Source: Chara braunii
Taxonomy: Eukaryota; Streptophyta; Charophyceae; Charales; Characeae
NCBI GenBank assembly: GCA_003427395.1
Contig: BFEA01000121.1
Coordinates: 1,875,202-1,912,200 of the forward strand
Direction of reading: 5' to 3'
DNA: 36,999 bases
This document shows, piece by piece, positions 9,989-20,266 of the stretch. Below the pieces are notes generated by a model, which saw nothing but the letters and a program-made list of their open reading frames with translations, ran no database searches and was not told the DNA's origin. Position 1 is the stretch's first letter; each line of letters opens with the position of its first letter. A program made the position numbers and the translations under genes.

Positions 9989-10738
9989 TCATGTCGGTCC
10001 CTCAGGCCTATCTCGCTCGTCAGGTTCTTCAAACAGATCGACCACCCCTGCAAGATAATTTTCTCCCATTTCTATCTCCGTGATAATTATTGATCCATAT
10101 TCCTCAAACGCCAAGCGTGGTAACCCAAATATCAGGATTTCGATGAGTTCAAGTAGTTCACGGGCCTGGTTTCCCCAAAACGGCCCGTGCCTAACTGACA
10201 CATCATAAAACATTCCCGTTGTCTGCGACCAAAAGTAGTGGGTCCAGACTAAGGTCGAGTCCACCAGGTCTCTTGCCCTCGAGAGGCTGCCAAATACCAA
10301 GTCCACCATGAAACAAGGCACTCGGCACCGCAATCCTGTCATCGGGGCCCTAAACTCTCGCCATCCTCCTACCTCCACCCGGGTTCTCAATCCCACGTTC
10401 CTTCTCCCTCGCACCTCCTGACCTATCCGGTTCCCTATCCTGGTAGCCCTCCGGAAGATCGGTAACAAACCATGCCCTAGCGCCAACTCCGTTCCTAGCA
10501 TGTGCCATCCAGCCTCTGATAGGTATACGGTTCCAGTCACCTTCAGATCGGTATACAGGTCGTCCCCCGGCCCCCTATTGATCATCATACCACTCCACAA
10601 ACATTCTACTATCATGAACGCCTGGTCCCTTCCCAAGGTCACAACTCTCCATTCAGTATCGATCCCTCGGACCATGTAGCTTGCCGGGAGCGATACCTCC
10701 CATCCGCCTCCACTTTCCATGGGCGGCCGAGGGTGCAT
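9989..10738 (-). CDS. Array unit 4, unknown protein family, open reading frame
   Basis: This is a 249-codon open frame and the only unit of the array without a stop. Landmarks by residue: GGWEVSLPA (11-19), GTVYLSEAGWHMLG (69-82), VEVGGWREFRAP (121-132), CRVPCFMVDLVFG (138-150), FYDVSVRHGPFWGN (177-190), then a C-terminal MGENYLAG helix and an acidic DLFEEPDERD end. Every landmark recurs in the neighbouring units at a 0.85-1.0-kb pitch. No signal peptide, transmembrane helix or catalytic motif that I know is visible, and I do not recognise the family. Position upstream of a CCHC protein in an LTR element allows a capsid-like role, which is inference only. The start may be MESGGG at codon 7 rather than codon 1. 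Confidence 0.6.
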   Translation of the reverse strand: MHPRPPMESGGGWEVSLPASYMVRGIDTEWRVVTLGRDQAFMIVECLWSGMMINRGPGDDLYTDLKVTGTVYLSEAGWHMLGTELALGHGLLPIFRRATRIGNRIGQEVRGRRNVGLRTRVEVGGWREFRAPMTGLRCRVPCFMVDLVFGSLSRARDLVDSTLVWTHYFWSQTTGMFYDVSVRHGPFWGNQARELLELIEILIFGLPRLAFEEYGSIIITEIEMGENYLAGVVDLFEEPDERDRPEGPT

Positions 10739-10919
10739 GGGTCGTCACGACATCCGGGCGCGTCTCATTGCCATTGTTGATTAGCGGTCCCTTGCACAAT
10801 TTAAACAGCAAGCGAACTTTACTTATTTCATCCATTCCTCGACCAACACCCGGGCAGCTTCCCGGTCCCTAACCCGATATCCTTTCCCTTTTTTATTCCT
10901 CCCTCTTTTCTTATTTCTC

Positions 10920-11680
10920 CTATCGGCCCGTCCCTACTTCCATTGGCTCATACAAGCGGTACAGGCCATCCACGTAAGTCATTCCCCGACTTACTTTTCG
11001 TCGAACAACGCCCCATAGAACCTCGTCGCTAACAACCGGAGCTCTCGGTCTGGTGGTAAATATGGCGCACATGATTCGCAATACCTCATACCTCTGCTCA
11101 CTGCTGAATGGCCCCATTTCCAGGAAGGCCCGGTAATACTCTCAATGGACCATCGCGTCTTCAAATGTCAGGTGGGCGAGGTCGGCTACTGCCCGCCTGA
11201 CAAGCTCCAAGCCGCCTGGCCCTTCTAGTAAAAAGGGCGGCAATCTCATCCGAATGTTCTCACTAGGCAAATGGAAACTCCCGACCATGGCTACTCTAAG
11301 GTTCGTCGTCACGTCATCAACTTCCGGGTCCGCTAATTCGAACCCTGCCTGCCACACTAGCTGCCATGCCCTCTCGAACATACTTAACGGATCTTCCCCT
11401 GATGCCAACAAGACTCCGAACGCCCGCCACCCATCCTCGGACATATACAACCATTCTTCCGCACGCACATGTCCCCGTGGATCCAGGTTCCACTCGCCAT
11501 TCTTCCGCACGCACATGTCTTCCGCACGCACATGTTCCCGTGGATCCGAACGCCCGCCACCCATTCAACCCTTATCACCAGGTAAACCGTGTTTTCCATG
11601 AGCTCCACCCCGACCCAGTCCACCACCGGGTGCCAGCCCTCGCTCGTGGCGGGCAGACTGATTTCTCTCCCACCAGTCAC
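10920..11680 (-). pseudogene. Array unit 3, same unknown family, broken
   Basis: The N-terminal part (11680 downward, REISLPA and VDWVGVE) is in a different frame from the rest, which reads from 11564 to 10920. The main frame carries YMSEDGWRAFG, a degraded centre, LPPFLLEG, one in-frame TGA (11144-11142, in the context MVH-stop-EYYRAF where a Trp codon would fit), then MGPFSSEQRYEVLRI and the C-terminal DGLYRLYEP. An internal tandem duplication (11410-11575) accounts for the frame change. Its C-terminal part is the closest relative of the displaced fragment at 23384-23578. Confidence 0.6.
11410..11575. repeat. Tandem duplication inside array unit 3
   Basis: TTCCGCACGCACATGT occurs three times and CGTGGATCC twice, flanked at each end by GAACGCCCGCCACCCAT. 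This is a small nested duplication within coding sequence and it breaks the reading frame of unit 3. It is not seen in the other units. Confidence 0.75.
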
Positions 11681-11952
11681 ATCCCTTGGCGGCTCAATGC
11701 CCAGCGGGCTGTCTTCAAGGAACGTCCTTCATCGTGTCATTGCGCGCCTGTCTTCGGTCTTTTACTTTCGCAATCCGTAATGATCCCTAAATGGCCAGAC
11801 ATCCCATCCCTTGCCTCAGTACTTTTATGTCTGGCTGGCCCGCATAGTACACATACCCTCTCACCTATGCTTCCCCCCTAATTTTCTTTTTCCTTCTTCT
11901 TTTCTCCCCTTATCCCCCTAGCTTACCCTATTAGTTCGGGGTTTTCCTATTC

Positions 11953-12708
11953 TTAATCGAACCACAGTACTTCGAACAATTTAAACATGTCCTCCACATA
12001 GCAAGGTGTCGCTGCTACCTCCCGGCAGATTATGACACCCCTAATTTTCGGGGCTACCCTTAACCGATCGTCCCTTTCTATGTCCAAAATGATGAGGACC
12101 TCCCAAGCTCTGTCGCCGTGGAAGGGCCCAAATTTCGGCGATGTTTTATAAAATTCTTCCGTCAGCCATGCACAATTTACGTGTATCCGCTCCATGGTGC
12201 TTGCCACTTTCGCGACATGGTCAAAACCCCCATACCAATCAACCACGAACTCGGGCACCCAGGTCTTGACTTGTAGGCAGGGGGGTCTAAATTCCTTCCA
12301 TCCCCCCATCACGACCCTACTACGGACCACATCCCATCCTTTGTTAGCAAACTTCTCACCTGCCTGTCGAGCCCTTGCCTCAGCGTCCCCTAGGAGCCAC
12401 ATCGGGTTTTGCCCTGCTGCGAGCGTCGTGCAAAACAAGTGCCACCCCTGCTCGGAGAGGATGATCGTCCCGTCCGATTCCACTATTCCTTCTGCGATCT
12501 CCTCCCATCCTTCCTCTTCCCTTAACGGGTTCCAGACACGTTCTATCCATAGATATGACAGTTCTGGTACAATTTCAAGTCCTACCCAGTCACACGTGGC
12601 CCCTCTTCACTCTCTATCCGTTGGTATGGACATTTTTATTCCTCCTTTGACTCGTCTTAGCTCCCATCCTTTGAACGTGCAGTCCCTTAGTTGGAGCTCC
12701 CGGGCCAT
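11953..12708 (-). pseudogene. Array unit 2, same unknown family, one in-frame stop
   Basis: A single minus-strand frame runs from an ATG at 12708 (MARELQLRD) to 11953, with one TGA at 12609-12607. Landmarks: GWELRRV, then after the stop CDWVGLEIVPE, a W-rich acidic helix, TIILSEQGWHLF, VVMGGWKEFRPP, WVPEFVVDWYGG, FYKTSPKFGPFHG, REVAATPCYVEDMFKLFE. The order and spacing match unit 4. Unit 1 still reads open across the start of this unit in another frame, so the end of unit 1 and the start of unit 2 overlap or abut. The function is unknown. Confidence 0.6.
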
Positions 12709-13363
12709 TGTTCCCTACCTGCACATAACCGACCACCCATTTCCCCGGGTAAGCCCCCCTTAAAAAATCCCAATCCTCTATCTCGTCATCATTCCCGCCA
12801 TCGCTGAAACCATCCTCCTCGTCAAACAACAAGTTTTTCAGTCCTTCTAGGAAGGTCTCCCCCACCGCCACATTTCGATAGACTATCCGCCAATGCACTG
12901 GGCTAGGGACAAAGGCATCGTCCGTGATGAGGAGGTTCAATATCTCGGTCAATTCCTCCGCCCAGTTACCTTCGAACGGCCCCATTTCTACCGACAATCT
13001 AAAAAAGTCCTGTCGGGCGCACTCGTACAGCCTCAAGGGTGCCATCGACCGGCATATTTGTTCTTATCTCTCCCTGGTCTCGAAGACCGCATCCACCAGA
13101 AATGGAGGTAGCACGCACCTCATTGTCCTAAGAGGTCGTCTCATGTTTCCCTTATCCCCGAGCTCCACTCGCACCTCTACCTTATCCATTTCCATTTCCG
13201 CCCGTTGACATGCCGCCCATACCACTTCTCGTTCCGCTTGTCTAAACAACCGGTTCGGAAACGTTCCCAATACTAATCCTATTACCATTGCATTTTCCAT
13301 TTCCTGGGATAGGTAGACCCACCCGCGGGCTTCCACCGTCCCCCGGAACTCCAAGTCCATCAA
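12614..13363 (-). pseudogene. Array unit 1, same unknown family, truncated by A1
   Basis: One frame from 13363 to 12614 with a single TAA at 13063-13061. It keeps GWVYLSQEM, MRCVLPPFLVDAVFE, DFFRLSVEMGPFEGN, VAVGETFLEGLKNLLF and an acidic C-terminus. The N-terminal WE-SLPA and DWVG-E part found in units 2-4 is missing: element A1 begins at about 13378 on the opposite strand. The coding sequence beyond the last ~40 residues overlaps the start of unit 2, so the true end is probably near 12750. Confidence 0.6.
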
Positions 13364-13377
13364 GCTCGGCGACAGTC

Positions 13378-14919
13378 TCGTCAGGCTGACCTTAGTCCAG
13401 ATAGAGGATCCCCTGGAACGTCAGACAACAGAGGATGAGAAGAAGTTGGAGTGGAAGTTGCGGATGATGAGGGAGAAGAAGAGGAGGGAGGAAGCCAACC
13501 GAGTGGCGAAAGAAGTGGAGAAAGTCCGGGCATGCAGACTGGAGATGCAGGCACAAACAGAGGTCCCCGCGAAATTAGATAAGATTATAGGGTACCTAGA
13601 GATCCTGAGTGAGGCCCGACTTGAGGAGCATCAGGCCAACAAGGGTCACGACGTGACCCTGCATGCCATGCGATCCGGTTTTTGAGAGTTTGCGCATGAC
13701 GTGGTTATCCACGTCGGGACCGAAGTCAAAAAGTTAAAGGAAGGCGCAGAGAAGTTCTGTGTCGGCGCCATTGAAGGCGCTAAAGTAGTGGCCACACCAG
13801 AGGCCGCAACACGTCCCCGCAAAGAGCCGGTAAAGCTCAAATTTCCAGATTCTTATAGCGGGAAGAAGGACGAAAGTTTTGACAACTGGGAAGCCAGTGT
13901 CAATAGTTATGTGTATTGGCAGCACATCGCCCCCGAGGAACAAGTCCTCGTTGCCTTTCATACACTGAAGGACGAAGCGGCCAGCTTCGCCAAGTCCCTC
14001 GCGCGCGCCGCTGATTGTGAGCACAATATGCTTGTGTATTGTAGGCTGACCCCTCTCTCCACTTTTCTCAAACTCCTGCGTGAGAGGTTCGATGACGTCA
14101 CGAGAGACGTCAGGGCCTCTAACAAGCTCCAAACCATCCACTCGCGACAGTGGAGGAGTGCGCGAGCACTCAAAGCTGTCATGGACGACTTGGTAACCGT
14201 CCCGGACCATGGGGTCACTAAGACCCAGTTGGTCCAGCTGTTCTATCGTGCCATGCCAAAGCCCTTGAGAGGGCATTTCTTTGACAAGACCGAACAGCCC
14301 AACATCACATACGATGCCAGTTTCCACTTTCTGTTACAAGGACTTAGATAAGGGAAAAAAGTGGAAAGGCCATACCATCTCTGACCAGGTTATGGCCAAG
14401 GATCATTTGATCCTTACCTTAGATGAAGGTGGTACTGATGAGGTCCCCTACAATCAAATTGAGTGGGGACTCGAGGAGGAGGACAGTAGCATAGGTCAGG
14501 GGAGGTCTTATGCAGCTGTCGCGGCTGGAGGGAGGCAACAAAGTAGAGGAGGAGGCCAGGGCCAAAAGGGCCAGGCCACAGGAGGCCGAGGATCGGGCGC
14601 ACAGGGGGTTGGTGGTCAGGGGAACCGTCAAGCGGGAGGTAGGGGTCAAGGTCCCCCGCCGAATCGTCAAGGTCCCAGTCGGTCCCCACAACGACGAGGT
14701 GGTAGTGGTAGGTCACCTCAAAGGTCAGGAGGTTGGCACCCAGGCTGGCCACAAGGCTGGCCTTGGGAAGATCTGGGTCTGGACCAGAAAGTGTGGCAAC
14801 AACGCATGGAGCAGGGGCAGTGCATTTACTGTGGTGACCCTGCCCATATCATAAAATATTGTCCTAAGTATAGACAGACCCAATGGGCTGCCCAGGAGTC
14901 AAAAGGCAGTCGACGGTAG
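13378..14919 (+). pseudogene. A1 Gag (chromovirus-like), N-terminally truncated
   Basis: Homologous to A2 Gag (26359-28347) from about GTCAGG at 13378 onward. It encodes a basic coiled coil (KKLEWKLRMMREKKRREEA), the Gag core, a GR/PQ-rich basic region, and the knuckle CIYCGDPAHIIKYC at ~14821-14862 (C-x2-C-x4-H-x4-C). Damage: TGA at 13683-13685 where A2 has CGA, and a 41-base deletion near 14310 relative to A2 that shifts the frame. The downstream half therefore reads from the frame of 14281-14919. The first ~260 residues present in A2 are absent. Gag would form the particle and bind element RNA. This copy cannot make a full protein. Confidence 0.8.
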
Positions 14920-15611
14920 GGGTTGCAACTGCCCCTACTATTAGGCCATGTGGGGAAGCGAGAGCGCGCGTACAGGAATCTCCCACACCACATGAGCCTT
15001 CGACAGAGGTTGCAGGCCCGTGCCTAGTCAGTTGTCCAGAGACTGCTTGTGTCATCGTCTCTCTAGGCACGTCCCTCACAGGCGTGGCAGAGGAATTGAA
15101 GGAGAGGATGCCTGCCTGGGCCAAGATGAAGAAAGATAGTAAAGGGCAGCTAGTGTTAGTTAATGTAGAAGTTTTCAGGAGTAGAATTGGGGCCCTTATA
15201 GATTCAGGGGCCACGCGTAGTTATATTAGCCGTAGAGCGTTGAAGAAACTGAGGCTAGGATTGAAAGTCAAAAAGTTAGAAGACCCCATAGTTAGTGTCC
15301 TCGCAGACAACCACACGATGCGTGTTGAGGACTACGTAGAGGGAGTCCAAGTGTATTATTGCCTAGAGAAAGATGGGAAGGTGGAGAAAGTTTTTCATTC
15401 CCTGAATCTCCGCGTTCAGGATGACCTTCCTTTTGATATAATCCTAAATATGGACTGGGGAGAGGCAGCAGGGGCCACACTCCACTTGAGAGAGCATGAG
15501 TGTAGGCTCCCTAGTCCGTCAGGCGAGGTTAAGACAACCCGATTGTTTCATGTGTCAGGAGTAGATAACTCGTTGAAACATTGTTGTTTAAGTGCTCCCT
15601 CATTTGCGTGA
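14883..15611 (+). pseudogene. A1 aspartic protease (Pol N-terminus)
   Basis: A 242-codon open frame, in the -1 frame relative to Gag and overlapping its last 12 codons. The active-site motif is ALIDSGATRSYIS, with GAT-TCA-GGG at 15201-15209. The hydrophobic FDIILNMDWGE segment downstream (~15430-15462) is typical of Ty3-type proteases, and the family cleaves the Gag-Pol polyprotein. The frame closes with TGA at 15609-15611, where A2 reads an arginine codon in the same context (FARL), so Pol is interrupted before RT. Confidence 0.8.
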
Positions 15612-17040
15612 CTAGTAAGAAAGGAGCAGTTAGAATACCACATCTTTGCAGTGTATGTCAGACCTGTCACTGAGCCTAAGGAAGAGGATAGTTCCATGGA
15701 TCCAGCCATTGCCAAGCTGCTGGAAGAGTTTAAAGATCTAACAGAGCCGCCAACACAGGATAGAGATAGAGCCTGCCAGTAGAACTCCTAAGGGAGCAGT
15801 CTACATGATGTCCTCTAGAGAGTTAGAGGAGCTGCGCAAACAGTTGGACGAGCTCTTGGAGAAAGGTTGGATTAGGTCCAGTTCGTCTCCTTTTGGAGCT
15901 CCAGTTTTGTTTGTCCCCAAGAAGGAAGGAGAGTTGCGTACGTGTATAAACTATAGGGTTCTGAATGAGATCACAATTAAGAATGATGAACTACTGCCTA
16001 GGATAGACGACCTTTTAGATCGAGTGCAGGGGTGCAGATATTTTTTGAAGATCGATTTAAAGTCCGGGTATCATCAGATAGAGGTCCATCTTGATGACCA
16101 GTACAAGACTGCTTTCCGGACTAGATATGGCCATTATGAGTTTATAGTGATGCCCTTTGGACTAACCAACGCGCCAGCTATATTTCAGTGATGTATGAAT
16201 GATCTGTTTAGGCCTTGGTTAGATAGGTTTGTCGTAGTATACTTAAACGACATCCTCGTGTTCAGTAGGACCCTCCAAGAGCACCAGGGTCATTTAAGGC
16301 AGTTCTTGGAGAAGCTCGGAGAGGCTAACTTCAAGATCAACGTGAAGAAGTGTGAGTGGGCCAAGACACAGGTCTTGTACTTGGGCCACATATTAGACGG
16401 AGATGGCATTAAGCCAGAGGACAGCAAGATAGCGGCGATTAGAGACTGGCCGACGCCCCGCACGTTGACAGAGTTGCGGTCGTTCTTAGGCCTAGCTAAC
16501 TACTATAGGAAGTTCGTGAGGAACTTCTCGACTATCGCCGCACCCCTCCGCAGGTTGCTCAAGAAAGAGGCAATTTGGCAGTGGGATAAGGACTGTACGT
16601 CTGCGCTAAAGAAGTTGAAGTGCGCGTTGATAGAATACCCTGTCCTCAAAGTAGCAGATCCGTCTTTGCCATTTGTCGTCACCATGGACGTGAGTCAGTA
16701 TGGGATAGGCGTCGTGTTACAGCAGGATGACGACAATGGCTACAGACCCGTAGAGTTCATGTCAGCGAGGATGCCCTCAAAGAAGGTTGCTACCTCGACG
16801 TATGAAAGGAAACTCTACGCTCTCAGGTAGGCCTTAGAGCATTGGAAGCATTACCTGCTTGGGAAGCACTTCAAGGTGTATTCAGACCACGAGACCCTTA
16901 GATGGCTAAAGACACAGGCCAAAATGACACCTAAGTTGACTAGGTGGGCCGGTGAGATAGACTTATATGACTTCGAGCTCAAGCCTGTGAAAGACAAGTA
17001 TAATGTAGTCGTGGATGCTCTAAGTAGGAGATCAGACTAC
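15612..17040 (+). pseudogene. A1 reverse transcriptase and RNase H
   Basis: After a stop-broken linker (15612-15800, shortened relative to A2), RT starts with [20 protein letters not shown], then [29 protein letters not shown] and VVYLNDILVFS. The catalytic YxDD box reads YLND, so its first aspartate is asparagine. Stops fall at 16189-16191 (TGA after FQ) and 16828-16830 (TAG after YALR). The connection has FLGLANYYRKFVRNFS. RNase H shows the first-strand FVVTMDVSQYGIG, FMSARMPSKKVATSTYERKLYAL and VYSDHETLRWL, ending near VDALSRRSDYFG. Members of this family copy the element RNA into DNA and remove the RNA strand. This copy is inactive on sequence grounds. Confidence 0.9.
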
Positions 17041-18566
17041 TTTGGAGCCATAGTTCATTTTCTGGATATAGGGAGTGACCTGCAGGAGAAAGTTAGACAG
17101 GCGTATGCGCATCACCCTATCTATAGTGACCTCCTCAAGAGAGTTAAGGAGGCCCCAGAGACTGAGCCAGATTACCGCACTACAGAGAGGTTGTTATTTG
17201 AGAAGATCAATGTAGTAGACCATCTCTGCGTTCCCAACAATGAGGAGATCCGCAGTTTGATCTTAGGGGAATGCCACGACACAGAGGGACATTTCGGGTG
17301 GCAAAAGACTCTAGCCAATGTAATGCATGCGTATACATGGCCCGGAATGAAGAACGACTGCACAGAGTATGTCCGCAGTTTGTAAAGTTTGCGAGAGAAA
17401 CAAGAGCACTACGCGTGCTCCTCTAGGTCTTCTCAGACCCTTGCCTATTCCTGATCAGCCAGGAGATTCAGTGTCCATTGACTTTATGGACACCGGTGTC
17501 AAGAGTAGGCACGGCAAGAGCCAAGTCATGGTTATAGTCGATAGATTTAGCAAGTATGCTGTTTTTGTTCCTTTGCCTGCAGAGGCACATACAGAGTTAG
17601 TCATTCAGAAGTTTTTCGATTTTTGGGTTAGTGAGCATGGCGTCCCATTGTCTATAGTCAGCGATAGAGATAGTCGCTTCACTAGCCAGAACTGGCAGGA
17701 GCTGATGAGAGTTTATGGATAAGGTGTTGATGTCGTTTGGCCATCATCCAGAGACTAACGGGCAGACTGGGTAGATGAACAAGATCCTGCAACAAGTTTT
17801 GCGCATGTACATTAGACCTGATCAGATCAACTGGGATGAGATGTTACCCAAGGTAGCCAGTGCGTACAATAACATCATGCATTTGTCCACCTGTCGCACT
17901 CCCAACGAGTTGCACAAGTCCTTTACACCACGTAGACCGTTTGAGGGACTTAACCGGGATCAGATTCACAGGCTACCGCCCAATACCAGGGAGTTCGCAA
18001 TACAGCACGAGAAAGAGATAGCCACTGTTGTTGAGATCCTCTGGAAGGCCCAACACTGGATGATAGAACAAGCTAATAAGCACCGTCGCCCGTCGCAGTT
18101 TCAGGTAGGCTACCTAGTCTGGGTCAAGTCCGAAGAATTCGCTCCTGAGGAGAACATCTCGCAGAAGTTACTGCCCACGTATAGAGGATCGTGGCCGGTT
18201 CTAGAAGTCAAGGGCAGAGAGGATGGGTCATCCTACACAGTAGAGATACCAGCACACCTCCATACCTACCCCGTGTTTCACGCATCAAAGTTGCTGCAGT
18301 GTGTCACGAGTCAACAGTTTCCATCTAGGAGATCCATGATCCCCCCAGACATGGACGGGAGATACGACATTGATGGCATTGTAGGTGAAGATGTGTTCAG
18401 AACAGGAGGTAGAGGTCGTCCGCAGAAGCAGTATAAGGTCCGGTTTGTGTATCAGGAACCAGAGGACAACCGCTGGTTCACTAGAGCAGAACTTCTAGAG
18501 ACAACTCCCGACATAGTTAGAGCCTACGAGAGAGATCAGAAAGGTAAAGGTTCTGCCTTGGACTAA
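17041..18566 (+). pseudogene. A1 integrase with chromodomain-like C-terminus
   Basis: The zinc-binding part has CHDTEGHFGWQKTL and, after a +1 frameshift near 17380, VCKVCERN (H-H-C-C). The catalytic core shows DFMDTGVKSRHG and VSDRDSRFTS (first two acidic residues). After another frameshift near 17720, the ETNGQT segment is followed by GGG-TAG where the family has Glu-Gln, so the third catalytic residue is lost. The last 263 codons (17775-18566) are open. They contain a GPY/F-like YRGSWPVLEVKG, YPVFHASKLL, and a final ~55 residues (YDIDGIVGEDVF ... RWFTRAELL ... IVRAYE) with the spacing of a chromodomain. This marks a chromovirus, a Ty3 subgroup that targets chromatin marks. Confidence 0.85.
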
Positions 18567-19000
18567 GTTATTCTCGGAGGACCTCGAAGTTAGGCCCGCG
18601 GGAGTGAAACGGTATTCACCAGTTCGCAGTAGCTGATGCAGATCCCAGGGCTCGATCCCTAGTCACCACCTTACCTGTGTATAGTATCTGTGTCGACCCC
18701 TAGAGTCGAACCCGTGACTTGTGTAGTTGTAACAGTTGCTAGACTGTCGTAGGGTCCATAGGTAGCAAAGGTTCGATCTGTAGACCTGTCGAGTAGGAGT
18801 CTCAGTCAGGTCTAGAAGTCGTAGCTGTAGTTTTCCCGAAGAGTCAAGGTCGTAGCTGCTACAGTCCAGAAGGGTCAAGGTCGTAGCCGCACCAGTATCG
18901 AAAGGCCAAGTCTACGGCCTTCCGGAAGATCCGAGTAGTGGCCTTTCGAAGTTGCCCATGTTTAGGCTAAGGCAAGTGGGCAAGTGGTGGAGTCTACCCG
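18567..19000 (+). other. A1 3' untranslated region with ~31-bp repeats
   Basis: No ORF of note. Between 18815 and 18950 a unit with GTCAAGGTCGTAGC and GAAG/GAAAGG borders repeats three to four times. A purine-biased stretch (GTGGGCAAGTGGTGGAG, 18976-18992) precedes the candidate LTR and could be its polypurine tract. Confidence 0.5.
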
Positions 19001-19529
19001 TGTTGAGTCAACAGTCCCAGTCCCAGTCAGTCCTGGTCCAGTCAAGCAAGTACCGCATGGGACTGTGTGCACTACGAGCATGGGAAAGGGTCAGACCAAC
19101 GAGCTGCAAAAGTATAAATCAAGAGGCAGCGCCCAATCATTCATTCATTCCTTTGTGAACCATGCGGAAGCGCTGTCATAGTGACTTGTGCGAGGTGGTC
19201 TACGCCCGACGAAGTGGGCGAGAGAGAAGGAGCTTAGCCATAGCGATAGGATAGTAGCGGCCATAGTCGCCGTAGCTGTAGATAGTATGCAGTGTGAGTG
19301 TGTGTGTGTGTGTACAAAGTATCGCGTGTGGGATATCCAGAGTGATCCTGTGTGTGCGAACAGAGAGTTGTGTGGGCGCTGTGTCGCCATAGCCAATGCA
19401 GTGAACTTATATCTAAGCTGTGTTCTCGGGTACCACATCTCTGAGTTTTGAGTGGGCGCTTGTCGCCAGTTTGCTGAAAATCTGTTTGCATACATGTAAA
19501 GTGTAAATGAAAGTGAGTCTGATTGCACT
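19001..19529 (+). mobile_element. Candidate A1 3' LTR
   Basis: Starts at TGTTGAGTCAACAG (19001) a few bases after a purine-biased tract and ends at ...GATTGCA where the 53-bp satellite begins. It contains a TATA box (19113-19119) and a GT microsatellite (~19295-19313). No second LTR is available to check the ends, and A2 shows no obvious matching LTR upstream of its gag, so the limits are provisional. Confidence 0.35.
19113..19119 (+). promoter_or_regulatory. TATA box in candidate A1 LTR
   Basis: TATAAAT in a GC-richer neighbourhood, ~110 bases into the proposed LTR, the usual place for a U3 core promoter. Confidence 0.4.
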
Positions 19530-19850
19530 TCTTCACCCATCCACCATGGTCATCCACCTCACACAATCTCCCACCTCCATCTCCTTCACCCATCCACCAT
19601 AGCCAACCACCACGCACCATCTTCCTCCCCCTCCTTCTCCCATCCACCATAGCCAACCACCTCACTCCACCTCCCTCCTCCATTTCCTTCACCCACCCAC
19701 CATAGCCAATCACCGCACACCATCCTCCTCCTCCATCTTTTTCACCCATCCCCCGTAGCCAACCACCTCGCACCATCTCCTCCTCCGTCTTCCTCAACCG
19801 TCCTCCACATCCGACCGCCGCACTCCCCCTTCCCGCGTCACCTCGTCCAC
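19530..19850. repeat. 53-bp satellite, first block
   Basis: About six diverged units with the core CACCATAGCCAACCACC and the spacer CTCCTTCACCCATC. The second, longer block is at 23195-24300. Both are followed by a related ~100-bp stretch (GTAGGACGRTAGG) and then (CT)n. Confidence 0.85.
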
Positions 19851-19953
19851 CAACCCAAGGCCATGACCTACGGGGCACAAAGAAGCAAGGTGTAGAAAGG
19901 AGACCTTGGGTAGGACGGTAGGACAAAGAGGTGGCAAATTGACTAGGAGTAGG

Positions 19954-19954
<1 letters not shown>

Positions 19955-20021
<67 letters not shown>

Positions 20022-20166
20022 NNNNNNNNNNNNNNNNNNNNNNNNNNNNNNNNNNNNNNNNNNNNNNNNNNNNNNNNNNNNNNNNNNNNNNNNNNNNNNN
20101 NNNNNNNNNNNNNNNNNNNNNNNNNNNNNNNNNNNNNNNNNNNNNNNNNNNNNNNNNNNNNNNNNN
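19955..20166. repeat. (CT)n microsatellite running into a 145-bp N gap
   Basis: Uninterrupted CT to 20021, then N from 20022 to 20166, then more CT-rich sequence. Gap length and flank order are uncertain. Any reading frame crossing it is meaningless. Confidence 0.95.
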
Positions 20167-20266
20167 TCTCCCCTTCGTCATCCCTCTCTTATTCTAAATG
20201 CCTTGACTTTACCCCGTCCCCCTCACCCCTCTTGTCATATAACTAACCTTCCCCCACTCACCTGTT

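Noticed and set aside
18695-18712. tRNA-like B box (GGGTTCGACTC) on the minus strand
   Set aside because: Flanking bases do not form a T stem, and no anticodon or acceptor arms can be folded around it.
19234-20181. 315-aa minus-strand ORF
   Set aside because: It crosses the 145-bp N gap, a CT microsatellite and satellite units, so the frame is meaningless.
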